The notes: generated by a model not told the origin, from the sequence alone. A stretch of 64,000 nucleotides of DNA from an uncultured Acetatifactor sp. (GCA_910584865.1 CAJUCE010000007.1:46712-110711); one strand, 5' to 3'; positions 15,387 through 24,867 are shown, counted from the first letter of the stretch. Numbers and translations: made by a program.

Positions 15387-17390
15387 ATGAATGATACAAT
15401 GATCAGCAAAAAATACGGCAAGACCTACCACATGCCCCCGGAGGTGACCTATGACTGGGTGAAGAAGGACGCCATAGAGAAGCCCCCCGTCTGGTGCAGC
15501 GTGGATCTGCGGGACGGCAACCAGGCTTTGATCGATCCCATGCCATTGGAGGATAAACTGGAGTTTTTCGAATTACTGGTGAAGATCGGCTTCAAGGAGA
15601 TCGAGGTGGGATTTCCGGCTTCCTCCGATACGGAGTACAATTTTATCCGTGCTCTCATCGAGCGGAACATGATTCCCGAGGATGTTACCATCCAGGTGCT
15701 CACCCAGGCCAGGGAACATATCATCCGCAAGACCTTCGAGGCGGTGAAGGGGGCTCCCCATGCGGTGGTGCATCTTTATAATTCCACCTCCGTGGAGCAG
15801 CGGGAACAGGTCTTTCAGAAAGACAAGGCGGCCATCAAGCAGCTTGCGGTGGACGGCGCGAATCTTTTGAAGGAGATGGCGGAGGAGACGGAAGGAAACT
15901 TTACTTTTGAGTATAGCCCGGAGAGCTTCTCCCAGACCGAGCCGGAGTATGCCCTGGAGGTCTGCAACGCGGTTCTGGACGTATGGCAGCCGGATGCGGA
16001 CCACAAGGCCATAATCAATCTGCCCACCACGGTACAGGTTGCCATGCCCCATGTGTTTGCCTGTCAGGTGGAGTACATGCACAAACATATGAAATATCGG
16101 GACAATGTCGTCTTGAGCGTTCATCCCCACAATGACCGTGGATGCGGCGTCAGTGACGCGGAGTTCGGCATCCTGGCCGGGGCGGACAGGGTGGAGGGAA
16201 CCCTTTTCGGCAATGGGGAACGCACGGGAAATGTGGATCTGGTGACGGTTGCCATCAACATGATGTGCCACGGCGTGGACAGCGGGCTTGATTTTTCCCA
16301 TATTATGGAGGTGCGGGAGGCATATGAGCGCTTTACGGGCATGCAGGTCCACGAGCGGGTGCCCTACGCGGGGGACCTGGTGTTCACTGCATTTTCCGGT
16401 TCCCACCAGGATGCCATCAGCAAGGGCATGAACTGGCTGAAGGAGGGAAAGAGCGGCAGCCGCTGGGATGTGCCCTATCTGCCCATCGATCCGAAAGACG
16501 TAGGCCGGGAGTACGAATCCGATGTCATCCGCATCAACAGCGTCTCCGGCAAGGGCGGCGTGGCCTTTGTGCTGAAGCAGCAGTTCGGCTTCTCTCTGCC
16601 CGCGGCCATGAAGGAGGAAGTGGGGTATCTGATCAAAGGCGTGTCCGACAGGCGGCATCAGGAGCTGCATCCTTCGGAGATTTACCAGATTTTCGAGGAA
16701 AATTACATCAACCTGGGAACCGTTTTCCATATTCCGGAGTGCCATTTCCGGCAGGAGAAAGGCATTCAGGCGGAGGTGGCCATAGAGCAGAACGGGGAGA
16801 AGAGAATCATCAGGGCCGGCGGAAACGGGCGCCTGGACGCGGTGAGCAATGCCATCAAGACCTATTTCGGCGTCAGCTATCAGCTGTCCGTATACGAGGA
16901 GCACGCCATTTCCAAGGGGTCAAGTTCCAGGGCGGCGGCCTATGTGGCTATCCTCTGCGGCGGCAAGACCTACTGGGGCGTGGGCGTGGACGAGGATATC
17001 ATCAAGGCTTCCATCGCGGCCCTGGCCTCCGCTGCCAACAAACTGGCCGTGGAGCAGCACATTACGGAAGGCCGGGAAGAGCGGATTGTGGAAATCATCA
17101 GCTTTATCAAGAATGACTACATGAATGTAACCCTCGATACTCTCTCGGAGAAATTCCACCTGTCCAAGCCCTATCTGTCCAAGTATATCAAGGAGAAAGC
17201 CGGAATGACCTTTCAGGAAGCAGTGCGGAGGGAGAGGATGAAAAAGGCCAGGACGCTGCTGAGGGAGACGGATATGACGGTTGAAACCGTGGCTGCAGAG
17301 ATTGGATATGAGAATGTAGAGCATTTTAACCGGCTGTTCAAGAAGATTTACGGCCTGACACCGGTGCAGTACCGGAAGAAGGAGGAGTGA
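15387..17390 (+). CDS. leuA: 2-isopropylmalate synthase with C-terminal AraC-type DNA-binding domain
   Basis: A 667-residue protein. Residues 1-~560 are a complete 2-isopropylmalate synthase of the longer yeast-like class (acetyl-CoA plus 2-ketoisovalerate, first step of leucine synthesis). It has SVDLRDGNQALIDPM near residue 35, metal ligands in SVHPHNDRGCGVSDAEFG, and a LeuA_dimer regulatory domain where leucine normally binds (GRLDAVSNAIKTYFGVSY; SSSRAAAYVAIL). Residues ~570-667 are a full AraC/XylS double helix-turn-helix (LSEKFHLSKPYLSKYIKEKAG; then YENVEHFNRLFKKIYGLTP). The frame runs through without interruption. The ribosome site AAAGGAA is modest. No other leu genes are nearby. The fusion suggests a leucine-sensing enzyme-regulator (inference). 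Confidence 0.92.
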   Translation: MNDTMISKKYGKTYHMPPEVTYDWVKKDAIEKPPVWCSVDLRDGNQALIDPMPLEDKLEFFELLVKIGFKEIEVGFPASSDTEYNFIRALIERNMIPEDVTIQVLTQAREHIIRKTFEAVKGAPHAVVHLYNSTSVEQREQVFQKDKAAIKQLAVDGANLLKEMAEETEGNFTFEYSPESFSQTEPEYALEVCNAVLDVWQPDADHKAIINLPTTVQVAMPHVFACQVEYMHKHMKYRDNVVLSVHPHNDRGCGVSDAEFGILAGADRVEGTLFGNGERTGNVDLVTVAINMMCHGVDSGLDFSHIMEVREAYERFTGMQVHERVPYAGDLVFTAFSGSHQDAISKGMNWLKEGKSGSRWDVPYLPIDPKDVGREYESDVIRINSVSGKGGVAFVLKQQFGFSLPAAMKEEVGYLIKGVSDRRHQELHPSEIYQIFEENYINLGTVFHIPECHFRQEKGIQAEVAIEQNGEKRIIRAGGNGRLDAVSNAIKTYFGVSYQLSVYEEHAISKGSSSRAAAYVAILCGGKTYWGVGVDEDIIKASIAALASAANKLAVEQHITEGREERIVEIISFIKNDYMNVTLDTLSEKFHLSKPYLSKYIKEKAGMTFQEAVRRERMKKARTLLRETDMTVETVAAEIGYENVEHFNRLFKKIYGLTPVQYRKKEE

Positions 17391-17460
17391 GGATGAGATT
17401 GGGAACTCTGCGATAGTTATAAAATGTTCAGACGAGAAACAAAGAGACGGGACTGGAACT

Positions 17461-18315
17461 ATGAAAAAGATTGCGCTGATTAGCGACATACATGGAAACT
17501 TTAAGGCATTGGAGGCATTTCTGGAATATATCAGGATTCATCCTGCGGATGGGATCATCTGTCTGGGAGATTATGTGACAGACGGTCCGTGCCCGGAGCG
17601 CACCATGGACCTTTTGTACGAAATGCAGAAAAACTATACATGCTATATCATCCGCGGCAACAGGGAAGAGTATTTGCTGAATAACATGGATAACCGGGAG
17701 GGATGGAAGCCCTCTTCTGCCAACGGCGTCCTGTATTATACCCTGCAGCATATGAGGGAGAAGGATATGGACTATTTCGCCGCACTTCCTTCGGAACGGG
17801 AGGTGCGGATAGAAGGCTGCCCGCCGCTGTATATTTGTCACGGCGTTCCGGGGCGCGTGCGGGGAAATGTTTATGAGGAACCGGGGCTTAGGGAGAAGGT
17901 CATGGAAGAGCTGCAGTATTCCTGCCTTTTGGGCGGTCACAGTCATCACCAGGAGACAGAACGGTATAAGGGAAAGATATATATTAACCCGGGTTCGCTG
18001 GGATTTGCCGTGGACGATGTGGGCAGACGGGCTCAGTTTGCGATGCTGACAGGGACGGAAGAGGGCTGGGAGGCCGGGCTTTTATCCATTTCTTATGATG
18101 CGGAGGGGTATCTGCGTGCATTTACTGAAAACGGATTGGATGAAATCGGCATGACGTTAAATAAGGCGGTGAAAAAGAGCATCGTGACTGGAGAAAATTA
18201 TTTTTTCAGGTGTATTGTGGCGATGGAGAAGGCGGCCGGGGAGGCAGGCGCTGCTTCTGTCTCGGATATGCCCGAGACGGAGTGGGCAAAACTGGAGGAA
18301 AGGTTCGGATTATGA
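17461..18315 (+). CDS. Calcineurin-like metallophosphoesterase
   Basis: 284 residues. Metal-binding motifs in order are SDIHGNFKAL (residues 8-17), GDYVTDGPCPERT, IIRGNREEYLLNN and LLGGHSHHQETE, followed by YINPGSLGF. This is the YfcE/MJ0936-like branch of single-domain phosphodiesterases, with a C-terminal helical extension. It lies 70 bases after the leuA fusion and 34 bases before the radical SAM gene, so the three may share a transcript. The ribosome site is weak (GGGACTGGAA). Substrate unknown. Confidence 0.85.
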   Translation: MKKIALISDIHGNFKALEAFLEYIRIHPADGIICLGDYVTDGPCPERTMDLLYEMQKNYTCYIIRGNREEYLLNNMDNREGWKPSSANGVLYYTLQHMREKDMDYFAALPSEREVRIEGCPPLYICHGVPGRVRGNVYEEPGLREKVMEELQYSCLLGGHSHHQETERYKGKIYINPGSLGFAVDDVGRRAQFAMLTGTEEGWEAGLLSISYDAEGYLRAFTENGLDEIGMTLNKAVKKSIVTGENYFFRCIVAMEKAAGEAGAASVSDMPETEWAKLEERFGL

Positions 18316-18349
18316 AAGTGACTATGGTGTCAGGAAAGGGAGTGACTGC

Positions 18350-20125
18350 ATGAAGTTTCTGCTGGTGGCTGTAAACGCGAAATTCATACATTCCAACCCT
18401 GCCATATATAGCCTGAGGGCCTGTGCCGGAGAGGAACTGTGCCGGTTCGTGGAACTGGCGGAGTACACCATCAATCAGCCGATGGAGGAAATACTTGCGG
18501 ATATCTACTACAGGAAGCCGGACGGAGTGGGTTTTTCCTGCTATATCTGGAACTGGCGGCTGGTGCAGGAGCTGATCGTCGAGCTGGCGAAGCTGCTTCC
18601 GGATACGGCGATCTGGCTGGGAGGGCCGGAAGTTTCTTATGACGCAGATGTCATATTGAAAAAATATCCACAATTGACCGGGATTATGACAGGAGAGGGG
18701 GAGGCTGCCTTCCGAGAGGTGCTGGAATATTATACAAAGGCCGGCTGCGGGAGAGGGGACAGCGCAAAAAAGAAGCAGGCGGAGCCGGTTTCCTTAGAAC
18801 ATATTAAGGGGCTGTGTCTGCCGGGGGGCTATACCCCATGCCGGGCGCCGGCGGATATGAGTGCCATTCCTTTTTTATATGAGGATTTATCTCCTTTTGC
18901 AAATAAGATTATTTATTATGAGTCCAGCAGAGGATGTCCTTTCCGGTGCACCTATTGTCTGTCTTCTGTGGAAAATCAGGTGAGATTCCGCAATATTTCT
19001 ATCATAAAGGAGGAATTGCGTTTTTTCCTGGATCATAAAGTAAATCAGGTAAAATTTGTGGACCGCACATTTAATTGCAGCCATGAGCATACTATGGCTA
19101 TATGGCAGTATATTTTTGAAAGTGACAACGGTGTCACAAACTTTCATTTTGAAATTTCCGCCGATATTTTAAGGGATGAGGAGATTGCGCTTTTGCGGCG
19201 GTTCCGCCCGGGGCTTGCGCAGCTGGAGATCGGCGTGCAGTCGGTGAATCCTGATACGCTCAAGGCGATCCGGCGGGTGACGGATATAGACCGGCTGGAA
19301 GCAGCGGTAAGGAAGATAAGAAAGGGCGGGAATGTTCACATCCATCTGGATCTGATTGCCGGCCTGCCCTATGAGGACTACGTGAGCTTCGGAAGATCTT
19401 TTGACCGGGTTTACAGGATGGGGCCGCATCAGCTGCAGCTTGGCTTTTTGAAAGTGCTGAAGGGTTCCGGAATGTGGGAGGCGGCGGAGGATTACGGCAT
19501 CGGTTACATGGAACAGCCGCCCTATGAGGTTTTGTATACTGGATGGATGTCTTACGGGGAGCTGCGCAGGCTGAAGGGTGTGGAAGAGATGGTGGAGTTT
19601 TATTACAACAGCGGCCAGTTTACACATACCCTGCCTTTTTTGGAGAGGGCTTTCGAGGGTCCGTTTGTTCTATATGAAAGACTGGCAGATTTTGTGCGCG
19701 CGAAAGGCTATCCCCTTACCGGTTCGGCCCGGATACGCCGTTATGAGGCGCTGCTTGCATTTGCGGAAGCGTACGACAATACACGTCAGGCAATATATCG
19801 GGAACTTCTGACCTATGATCTGTATCTGCGGGAAAATATGAAGAGCCGGCCGGCATTTGCTGCGGATTTAAGCTGCCATCAGGAAGCTATCCGGAATTTC
19901 CGCAGAACATGGGGGGAGAAAGCCGGTAAAATGGTCCATCTGGAGCCTTTTTATTATCCGGTGTGGGATCCGGGGCAAATGGCGAAGAATTATGCTCTCT
20001 GGGGCACGCAGGTTCATGGGCGGGAGGCGGAATATATATTGTTTGACTATCAAAAAAGGGATCCCATAAGCCACGATGCGGCAGCAGCGCCGATCGGAGC
20101 ATGGTCCGACCGGGGGACTGTATAA
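18350..20125 (+). CDS. B12-binding radical SAM protein with DUF4080-type tail
   Basis: 591 residues. The N-terminal ~150 residues are a cobalamin-binding-like Rossmann domain (FLLVAVNAKFIHSNPAIYSL; WLGGPEVSYD). The radical SAM cluster motif is SSRGCPFRCTYCLSSVE, followed by VKFVDRTFNC and LAQLEIGVQSVN in the TIM barrel. The C-terminal third matches the DUF4080 type seen on many Firmicute enzymes of this class. The start is at 18350, where GGGAG lies seven bases upstream; the longer open frame to 18215 overlaps the phosphoesterase gene. Family members perform methylations or rearrangements; the reaction here is unknown. Confidence 0.88.
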   Translation: MKFLLVAVNAKFIHSNPAIYSLRACAGEELCRFVELAEYTINQPMEEILADIYYRKPDGVGFSCYIWNWRLVQELIVELAKLLPDTAIWLGGPEVSYDADVILKKYPQLTGIMTGEGEAAFREVLEYYTKAGCGRGDSAKKKQAEPVSLEHIKGLCLPGGYTPCRAPADMSAIPFLYEDLSPFANKIIYYESSRGCPFRCTYCLSSVENQVRFRNISIIKEELRFFLDHKVNQVKFVDRTFNCSHEHTMAIWQYIFESDNGVTNFHFEISADILRDEEIALLRRFRPGLAQLEIGVQSVNPDTLKAIRRVTDIDRLEAAVRKIRKGGNVHIHLDLIAGLPYEDYVSFGRSFDRVYRMGPHQLQLGFLKVLKGSGMWEAAEDYGIGYMEQPPYEVLYTGWMSYGELRRLKGVEEMVEFYYNSGQFTHTLPFLERAFEGPFVLYERLADFVRAKGYPLTGSARIRRYEALLAFAEAYDNTRQAIYRELLTYDLYLRENMKSRPAFAADLSCHQEAIRNFRRTWGEKAGKMVHLEPFYYPVWDPGQMAKNYALWGTQVHGREAEYILFDYQKRDPISHDAAAAPIGAWSDRGTV

Positions 20126-20243
20126 TGAGGCGTCTGGCCGATACGGCAGCTGTACCGAAGGGGTGACAGGGCAGGAACAGGCGGGAAATCGGCCGGAAAA
20201 TACCGCAACACAGGCTGAAACAGACGAAAATACCATAATTTAG

Positions 20244-20272
20244 TTGACATTTTAGCAAAAATGGAATACAAT
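20244..20272 (+). promoter_or_regulatory. Strong promoter of the DUF6465 gene
   Basis: TTGACA (20244-20249) and TACAAT (20267-20272) with a 17-base spacer, near consensus. The gap 20126-20359 otherwise holds no gene. Confidence 0.8.
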
Positions 20273-20359
20273 GCTTTAGGCGGGCCGCAAGGAATATCCT
20301 TAAGAGCCTGTTAATATAAATTATGCTTACAGGAAGTTAGAGAAAGGAAGCGGGCAGTT

Positions 20360-20812
20360 ATGGCACGGAAAAAGGCAGTGGAAACTGAAGTAAAGGCCAC
20401 GGAGACAACAAAGGTTGAGGCTATTGAACCCAAGGCAGAAAACATAAAGACAGAAGAAACAGTAGCAGAACCCAAGGCCGCAGAGAGCGTGAAGGCAGAG
20501 CCGAAGAAAGCACCTGCGAAGAAGAAAGCGGTGAAGACCGAAAGCACCGCGGCAGCAAAGAAGGAGACTGTGAAGACAGGCGCTGCAAAGACGACAGCGA
20601 AGAAAACGGAGGTGAAGGCTACTCTGCAGATTCAGTACGGCGGAAAGTCTCTCTCCCAGGAGGACCTGGTGAAGATTGCGAAGGATGTATGGAAATATGA
20701 TCTGAAGCACAAGGCAGGCGATCTGACCAGCGTCGAGCTTTATGTAAAACCGGAGGAGAATAAGGTTTATTATGTGATGAACGGCGACTCTACCGGAAGT
20801 TTTGACATTTAA
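20360..20812 (+). CDS. DUF6465 family protein with Lys/Ala/Glu-rich N-terminus
   Basis: 150 residues. Residues 1-~85 are a repetitive, charged Lys/Glu/Ala/Thr sequence resembling histone H1-like tails (KKAPAKKKAVKTES). Residues ~88-150 form a compact domain (TLQIQYGGKSLSQEDLVKIA; then VELYVKPEENKVYYVMNGD) of the Lachnospiraceae-specific DUF6465 type. AAAGGAAG precedes the ATG. The near-consensus promoter and following terminator make it a single, probably highly expressed gene. A nucleic-acid association is plausible from the basic tail but unproved. Confidence 0.85.
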   Translation: MARKKAVETEVKATETTKVEAIEPKAENIKTEETVAEPKAAESVKAEPKKAPAKKKAVKTESTAAAKKETVKTGAAKTTAKKTEVKATLQIQYGGKSLSQEDLVKIAKDVWKYDLKHKAGDLTSVELYVKPEENKVYYVMNGDSTGSFDI

Positions 20813-20851
20813 GACAGAGTATGTACAAAGCAGGAAGGACGGTATTCGGAC

Positions 20852-20886
20852 CGGCATGAAAATGCGGGAACGGATGCCGTTTTTTC
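20852..20886 (+). terminator. Terminator of the DUF6465 gene
   Basis: Arms CGGCAT (20852-20857) and ATGCCG (20874-20879), followed by TTTTTT. Confidence 0.75.
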
Positions 20887-20925
20887 GATTTAGAATTTTT
20901 TTAGAATTATTTTTGGGGAAATCGG

Positions 20926-20954
20926 TTGACAATGATTAGGGTAAGTGCTATTTT
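20926..20954 (+). promoter_or_regulatory. Vegetative promoter of the hrcA-grpE-dnaK operon
   Basis: TTGACA (20926-20931) and TATTTT (20949-20954), 17 bases apart, with transcription expected to start near 20961, just before the CIRCE operator. Confidence 0.8.
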
Positions 20955-20968
20955 ATGGTTATCAGATG

Positions 20969-20995
20969 TTAGCACTCCATTTGAATGAGTGCTAA
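20969..20995 (+). promoter_or_regulatory. CIRCE operator (HrcA binding site)
   Basis: A perfect TTAGCACTC, nine bases, GAGTGCTAA. This is the established binding site of the HrcA repressor, which is itself the first gene of the operon, so negative autoregulation is expected. It overlaps an upstream GTG codon that could be mistaken for the hrcA start. Confidence 0.98.
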
Positions 20996-21018
20996 CAATG
21001 AAAGGAGTGGCAGCTTGG

Positions 21019-22056
21019 ATGGAGCTGGATGAGAGAAAAAAGAAAATCCTGCAGGCAGTCATTCGCAATTACCTGGAAACAGGGGAACCGGTTGGCAGCA
21101 GAACCATCTCCAAGTACACGGACCTGAATCTGAGTTCCGCAACCATTCGGAATGAAATGTCCGATCTGGAAGAAATGGGATATATCTTTCAGCCCCATAC
21201 TTCCGCAGGCCGGATTCCTTCCGACAAGGGGTACCGCTTCTATGTGGATGCCATGATGGAGGAGAAGGAGCGGGAAGTAGTGGATATGAAGGGAATGCTG
21301 GTGGAGCGTCAGAATAAAATAGAGACGCTGCTGAAGCAGGTGGCCAGAGTGCTGGCCCAGAATACCCAATATGCCACCATGATATCGGCGCCCCGGACCA
21401 AGCGCAGTAAGCTGAAGTTTATTCAGTTGTCCAGAGTGGATGCGCGTCAGCTGCTGGCGGTTATCGTCGTAGAAGGAAATGTGATCAAGAATAACATTCT
21501 GTCCGTGGAAGAGCAGCTGGATGACGAGACCCTGCTTAAGCTTAATATTTTGCTGAATACCCATCTGAACGGGCTGGCGATCGACGAGATCAATCTGGCC
21601 ATGATTGCGGTGATGAAGCAGCAGGCAGGGATCCACAGTCATATCGTGGGGGAGGTCATCGATGCGGTGGCGGAGGCCATACGGGCGGAGGAGGATCTGG
21701 AGATTTATACCAGCGGAACCAACAATATTTTCCGGTATCCGGAGCTGGCGGATCAGCAGATGGCAAGCGAGCTGATCAATACTTTCGAGGAGAAGCAGCT
21801 GCTGGGAGAGCTTCTGCAGGAGGCCCACGGCGATACAGGGGAGACCGGAATCCAGGTATACATCGGTTCGGAGACGCCGGTGAAGAGCATGAGGGACTGC
21901 AGCGTAGTTACGGCCACATATGAATTGGGAGGCGGTATGAAGGGAACAATCGGTATCGTAGGACCAAAACGTATGGATTATGACAAGGTTGTGGGGACGC
22001 TGAGAACCATACAGACACAGTTGGACGAATTGTACGGGAATAAAGAGGATTCATAA
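21019..22056 (+). CDS. hrcA: Heat-inducible transcription repressor HrcA
   Basis: 345 residues, the usual length. A winged-helix N-terminus (ERKKKILQAVIRNYLETGEP; SSATIRNEMSDLEEMG; FQPHTSAGRIPSDKGYRFYV) is followed by the GAF-like HrcA body and an ending with IGIVGPKRMDYDKVV. The start is set at 21019 (MELDERKKK) because relatives begin just before the ERK motif and AAAGGAG lies 11 bases upstream. Two in-frame codons further up (20989, 20998) lie in or next to the CIRCE site and lack a ribosome site. HrcA represses this operon and needs GroEL for folding in Bacillus. Confidence 0.96.
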   Translation: MELDERKKKILQAVIRNYLETGEPVGSRTISKYTDLNLSSATIRNEMSDLEEMGYIFQPHTSAGRIPSDKGYRFYVDAMMEEKEREVVDMKGMLVERQNKIETLLKQVARVLAQNTQYATMISAPRTKRSKLKFIQLSRVDARQLLAVIVVEGNVIKNNILSVEEQLDDETLLKLNILLNTHLNGLAIDEINLAMIAVMKQQAGIHSHIVGEVIDAVAEAIRAEEDLEIYTSGTNNIFRYPELADQQMASELINTFEEKQLLGELLQEAHGDTGETGIQVYIGSETPVKSMRDCSVVTATYELGGGMKGTIGIVGPKRMDYDKVVGTLRTIQTQLDELYGNKEDS

Positions 22057-22095
22057 CAGAATGGAAAAAGGAACAGGAGGTCAGGGATTGGGCGT

Positions 22096-22773
22096 ATGAC
22101 AGATCAGGAAATGGAAATAGAAAAGGAGCAGGAGACTTCCGGGACGCAGGACCAGGCGGAAGAGAGCACAGAGACGGAAAAGGAAGCTGCGGCAGCGGAA
22201 AGTGCGGCGGAAGAGGATATGCCGGACAGTGACAGCGGGGAAGAAGCGGAGACGGCGCCCCCGGAGGGAGAGGATCCGAAGACCTGGGCGGAGAAGCGCG
22301 CCGCGAAAAAGCAGGCGAAGCTGGACAAAAAGGCCCAGGGGTACAAGGATCAGATCGAACAGCTGGAAGATAAGGTAAAGCGTCAGCTGGCAGAATTTGA
22401 AAATTTCCGCAACCGCACGGAAAAGGAAAAACATGCAATGTTTGAAACCGGGGCAAAGAGCGTCATAGAAAAGATGCTTCCCGTGGTAGACAATTTCGAG
22501 AGAGGTCTGGCCACGGTGCCGGAGGATAAAAAGGAAGATCCTTTTGTCGACGGTATGATGCGGATTTATAAGCAGCTGTTGACAGAACTGGAAAATATAG
22601 GCGTAAAACCCATTGAGGCCGTGGGAGCGGAATTCGATCCGAATCTTCACAATGCAGTGATGCAGGTGGAGAGCGAGGAGTATGAATCCGGTACGGTGGC
22701 ACAGGAGCTGCAGAAGGGATATACCTATCGGGACAGCGTGGTACGACATTCCATGGTGGCAGTGGTGCAGTAA
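22096..22773 (+). CDS. grpE: Nucleotide exchange factor GrpE
   Basis: 225 residues, releases ADP from DnaK. A long acidic Glu/Ala-rich tail occupies residues 1-~75, longer than in E. coli. The coiled coil follows (YKDQIEQLEDKVKRQLAEFE), then FRNRTEKEKHAMFETGAKS and the beta domain (VGAEFDPNLHNAVMQVE; LQKGYTYRDSVVRHSMVAV). AGGAGG lies about 12 bases before the ATG. It lies 40 bases after hrcA and 69 before dnaK, in the standard Firmicute order. Confidence 0.96.
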   Translation: MTDQEMEIEKEQETSGTQDQAEESTETEKEAAAAESAAEEDMPDSDSGEEAETAPPEGEDPKTWAEKRAAKKQAKLDKKAQGYKDQIEQLEDKVKRQLAEFENFRNRTEKEKHAMFETGAKSVIEKMLPVVDNFERGLATVPEDKKEDPFVDGMMRIYKQLLTELENIGVKPIEAVGAEFDPNLHNAVMQVESEEYESGTVAQELQKGYTYRDSVVRHSMVAVVQ

Positions 22774-22842
22774 ATAAAATAGAGAAAGTTTGTAATATTA
22801 AAATAAAGGTAAATGGAAGAACAAATTCAGGAGGATACAACA

Positions 22843-24711
22843 ATGAGCAAGATTATAGGTATTGACTTGGGGACGACAAACAGCTGTGTGGCGGTGATGG
22901 AGGGCGGCAAGCCCACTGTAATTGCCAACGCAGAGGGCGCGAGGACTACTCCTTCCGTAGTGGCTTTCACGAAGACGGGAGAGAGACTGGTAGGCGAGCC
23001 GGCTAAGCGTCAGGCGGTCACCAATGCGGAGAAGACCATCGCTTCGATTAAGAGAGATATGGGAACGGATAACGGACGTTCCATCGACGGCAAGAGATAT
23101 TCTCCTCAGCAGATTTCCGCAATGATTCTTCAAAAGCTGAAAGCAGATGCAGAGAGCTATCTGGGAGAGAAAGTTACAGAGGCAGTGATCACGGTTCCCG
23201 CATATTTTAACGATGCGCAGCGTCAGGCTACAAAGGACGCAGGCAAGATCGCCGGCCTGGAGGTAAAGCGTATCATCAACGAGCCTACGGCTGCGGCTCT
23301 GGCTTACGGTCTCGACAATGAAAAAGAGCAGAAGATCATGGTATATGACCTGGGCGGAGGTACTTTCGACGTATCTATCATCGAGATCGGTGACGGCGTA
23401 ATCGAAGTACTTGCGACAAACGGCGATACCCATTTGGGCGGCGACGATTTCGATAATAAGATTATCCAGTGGATGCTGGCTGAGTTCAAGAAGGCAGAAG
23501 GCGTAGATTTAAGCGGCGACAAGATGGCAATGCAGAGATTGAAGGAAGCCGCTGAGAAGGCAAAGAAGGAGCTTTCCAGCGCCATGACCACCAATATTAA
23601 CCTGCCCTTCATTACCGCAACCGCAGAAGGCCCCAAGCACTTTGATATGAATCTGAGCAGGGCGCAGTTCGATGAGCTGACCCATGACCTGGTGGAGAAG
23701 ACAGCCATTCCCGTACAGAATGCCATGAGAGATGCAGGCCTGACCAATTCCGATCTGGGACAGGTGCTTCTGGTAGGCGGTTCCACCCGTATCCCTGCGG
23801 TGCAGGATAAGGTGAGACAGATGACAGGCAAAGAGCCCAGCAAATCTTTGAACCCGGATGAGTGTGTGGCAATCGGCGCTTCCGTACAGGGCGGCAAGCT
23901 GGCAGGTGATGCTGGTGCAGGCGATATCCTGTTGCTGGACGTGACTCCGCTGTCTCTTTCCATTGAGACCATGGGCGGCGTGGCTACCAGATTGATTGAG
24001 AGAAATACCACCATCCCCACCAAGCACAGCCAGATTTTCTCTACGGCGGCAGATAATCAGACCGCTGTGGATATCAACGTAGTACAGGGTGAGAGGCAGT
24101 TTGCGAGAGACAACAAGTCTCTGGGACAGTTCCGCCTGGACGGAATTCCTCCTGCAAGAAGAGGCGTTCCTCAGATCGAGGTTACCTTCGATATCGATGC
24201 CAACGGTATCGTGAATGTATCCGCAAAGGATCTGGGAACAGGCAAGGAGCAGCATATCACCATCACTGCAGGATCCAATATGTCCGATGACGAGATCGAT
24301 AGAGCAGTGAAGGAAGCTGCCGAATTCGAGGCTCAGGACAAGAAGCGCAAGGAAGCCGTTGAGGCCAGAAACGAAGCGGACTCCTTTGTATTCCAGACAG
24401 AGAAGGCACTCACCGAAGTGGGAGACAAGATCAGCGACAGCGAGAAATCTGCGGTTCAGGCCGATCTGGACGCTGTGAAGGCTGTCCTGGACAGAACCAA
24501 GGATCAGGAGATGAGTGACAGCGATGTAGATGAACTGAAGGCGGCGAAGGAGAAGCTGATGAACAGCGCCCAGAGCCTGTTTACCAAGATGTATGAGAAC
24601 ATGCAGCAGGCCCAGGGCGGTGCAGGCCCGGATATGGGCGCAGCCTCAGGCGCAGAGAGTACTTCAGCTCCCGATGACGATGTGATTGACGGAGATTTCC
24701 GCGAAGTATAA
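22843..24711 (+). CDS. dnaK: Molecular chaperone DnaK (Hsp70)
   Basis: 622 residues. The ATPase domain starts IIGIDLGTTNSCVAVMEGG and contains VPAYFNDAQRQATKDAG, YDLGGGTFDVSI and LLVGGSTRIPAVQ. The substrate domain begins near VTPLSLSIETMGG, and the lid ends with a Gln/Gly/Ala tail and DDDVIDGDFREV. It lacks the 24-residue Gram-negative insert. The start at 22843 has AGGAGG nine bases upstream; an in-frame ATG 30 bases earlier has no ribosome site. Codons are more biased than in neighbouring accessory genes, consistent with high expression. Confidence 0.98.
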   Translation: MSKIIGIDLGTTNSCVAVMEGGKPTVIANAEGARTTPSVVAFTKTGERLVGEPAKRQAVTNAEKTIASIKRDMGTDNGRSIDGKRYSPQQISAMILQKLKADAESYLGEKVTEAVITVPAYFNDAQRQATKDAGKIAGLEVKRIINEPTAAALAYGLDNEKEQKIMVYDLGGGTFDVSIIEIGDGVIEVLATNGDTHLGGDDFDNKIIQWMLAEFKKAEGVDLSGDKMAMQRLKEAAEKAKKELSSAMTTNINLPFITATAEGPKHFDMNLSRAQFDELTHDLVEKTAIPVQNAMRDAGLTNSDLGQVLLVGGSTRIPAVQDKVRQMTGKEPSKSLNPDECVAIGASVQGGKLAGDAGAGDILLLDVTPLSLSIETMGGVATRLIERNTTIPTKHSQIFSTAADNQTAVDINVVQGERQFARDNKSLGQFRLDGIPPARRGVPQIEVTFDIDANGIVNVSAKDLGTGKEQHITITAGSNMSDDEIDRAVKEAAEFEAQDKKRKEAVEARNEADSFVFQTEKALTEVGDKISDSEKSAVQADLDAVKAVLDRTKDQEMSDSDVDELKAAKEKLMNSAQSLFTKMYENMQQAQGGAGPDMGAASGAESTSAPDDDVIDGDFREV

Positions 24712-24718
24712 AAAGAAG

Positions 24719-24744
24719 ACGGCGCCGGCTGCGGCGCCGTTTTC
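24719..24744 (+). terminator. Terminator after dnaK
   Basis: Arms ACGGCGCC (24719-24726) and GGCGCCGT (24733-24740) followed by TTTTC. It separates dnaJ from the upstream operon. Confidence 0.85.
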
Positions 24745-24801
24745 TTGAGCCCGGTATTGTCTGCATTTTGCCCGGCAATTTTGGTTTGCCGTAATAAAAG
24801 A

Positions 24802-24830
24802 TTGAATAAGTGCGCAAAATGTGGTATTTT
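24802..24830 (+). promoter_or_regulatory. Promoter of dnaJ
   Basis: TTGAAT (24802-24807), 17 bases, TATTTT (24825-24830). No CIRCE copy is visible here, so dnaJ may escape direct HrcA control. Confidence 0.6.
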
Positions 24831-24867
24831 AAAATAGTGTGTATATTGATGATATGAGGAGTTTATT

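Noticed and set aside
20989..21018. HrcA starting within the CIRCE element
   Set aside because: The upstream GTG and ATG are in or next to the operator and have no ribosome site; 21019 gives the family N-terminus.
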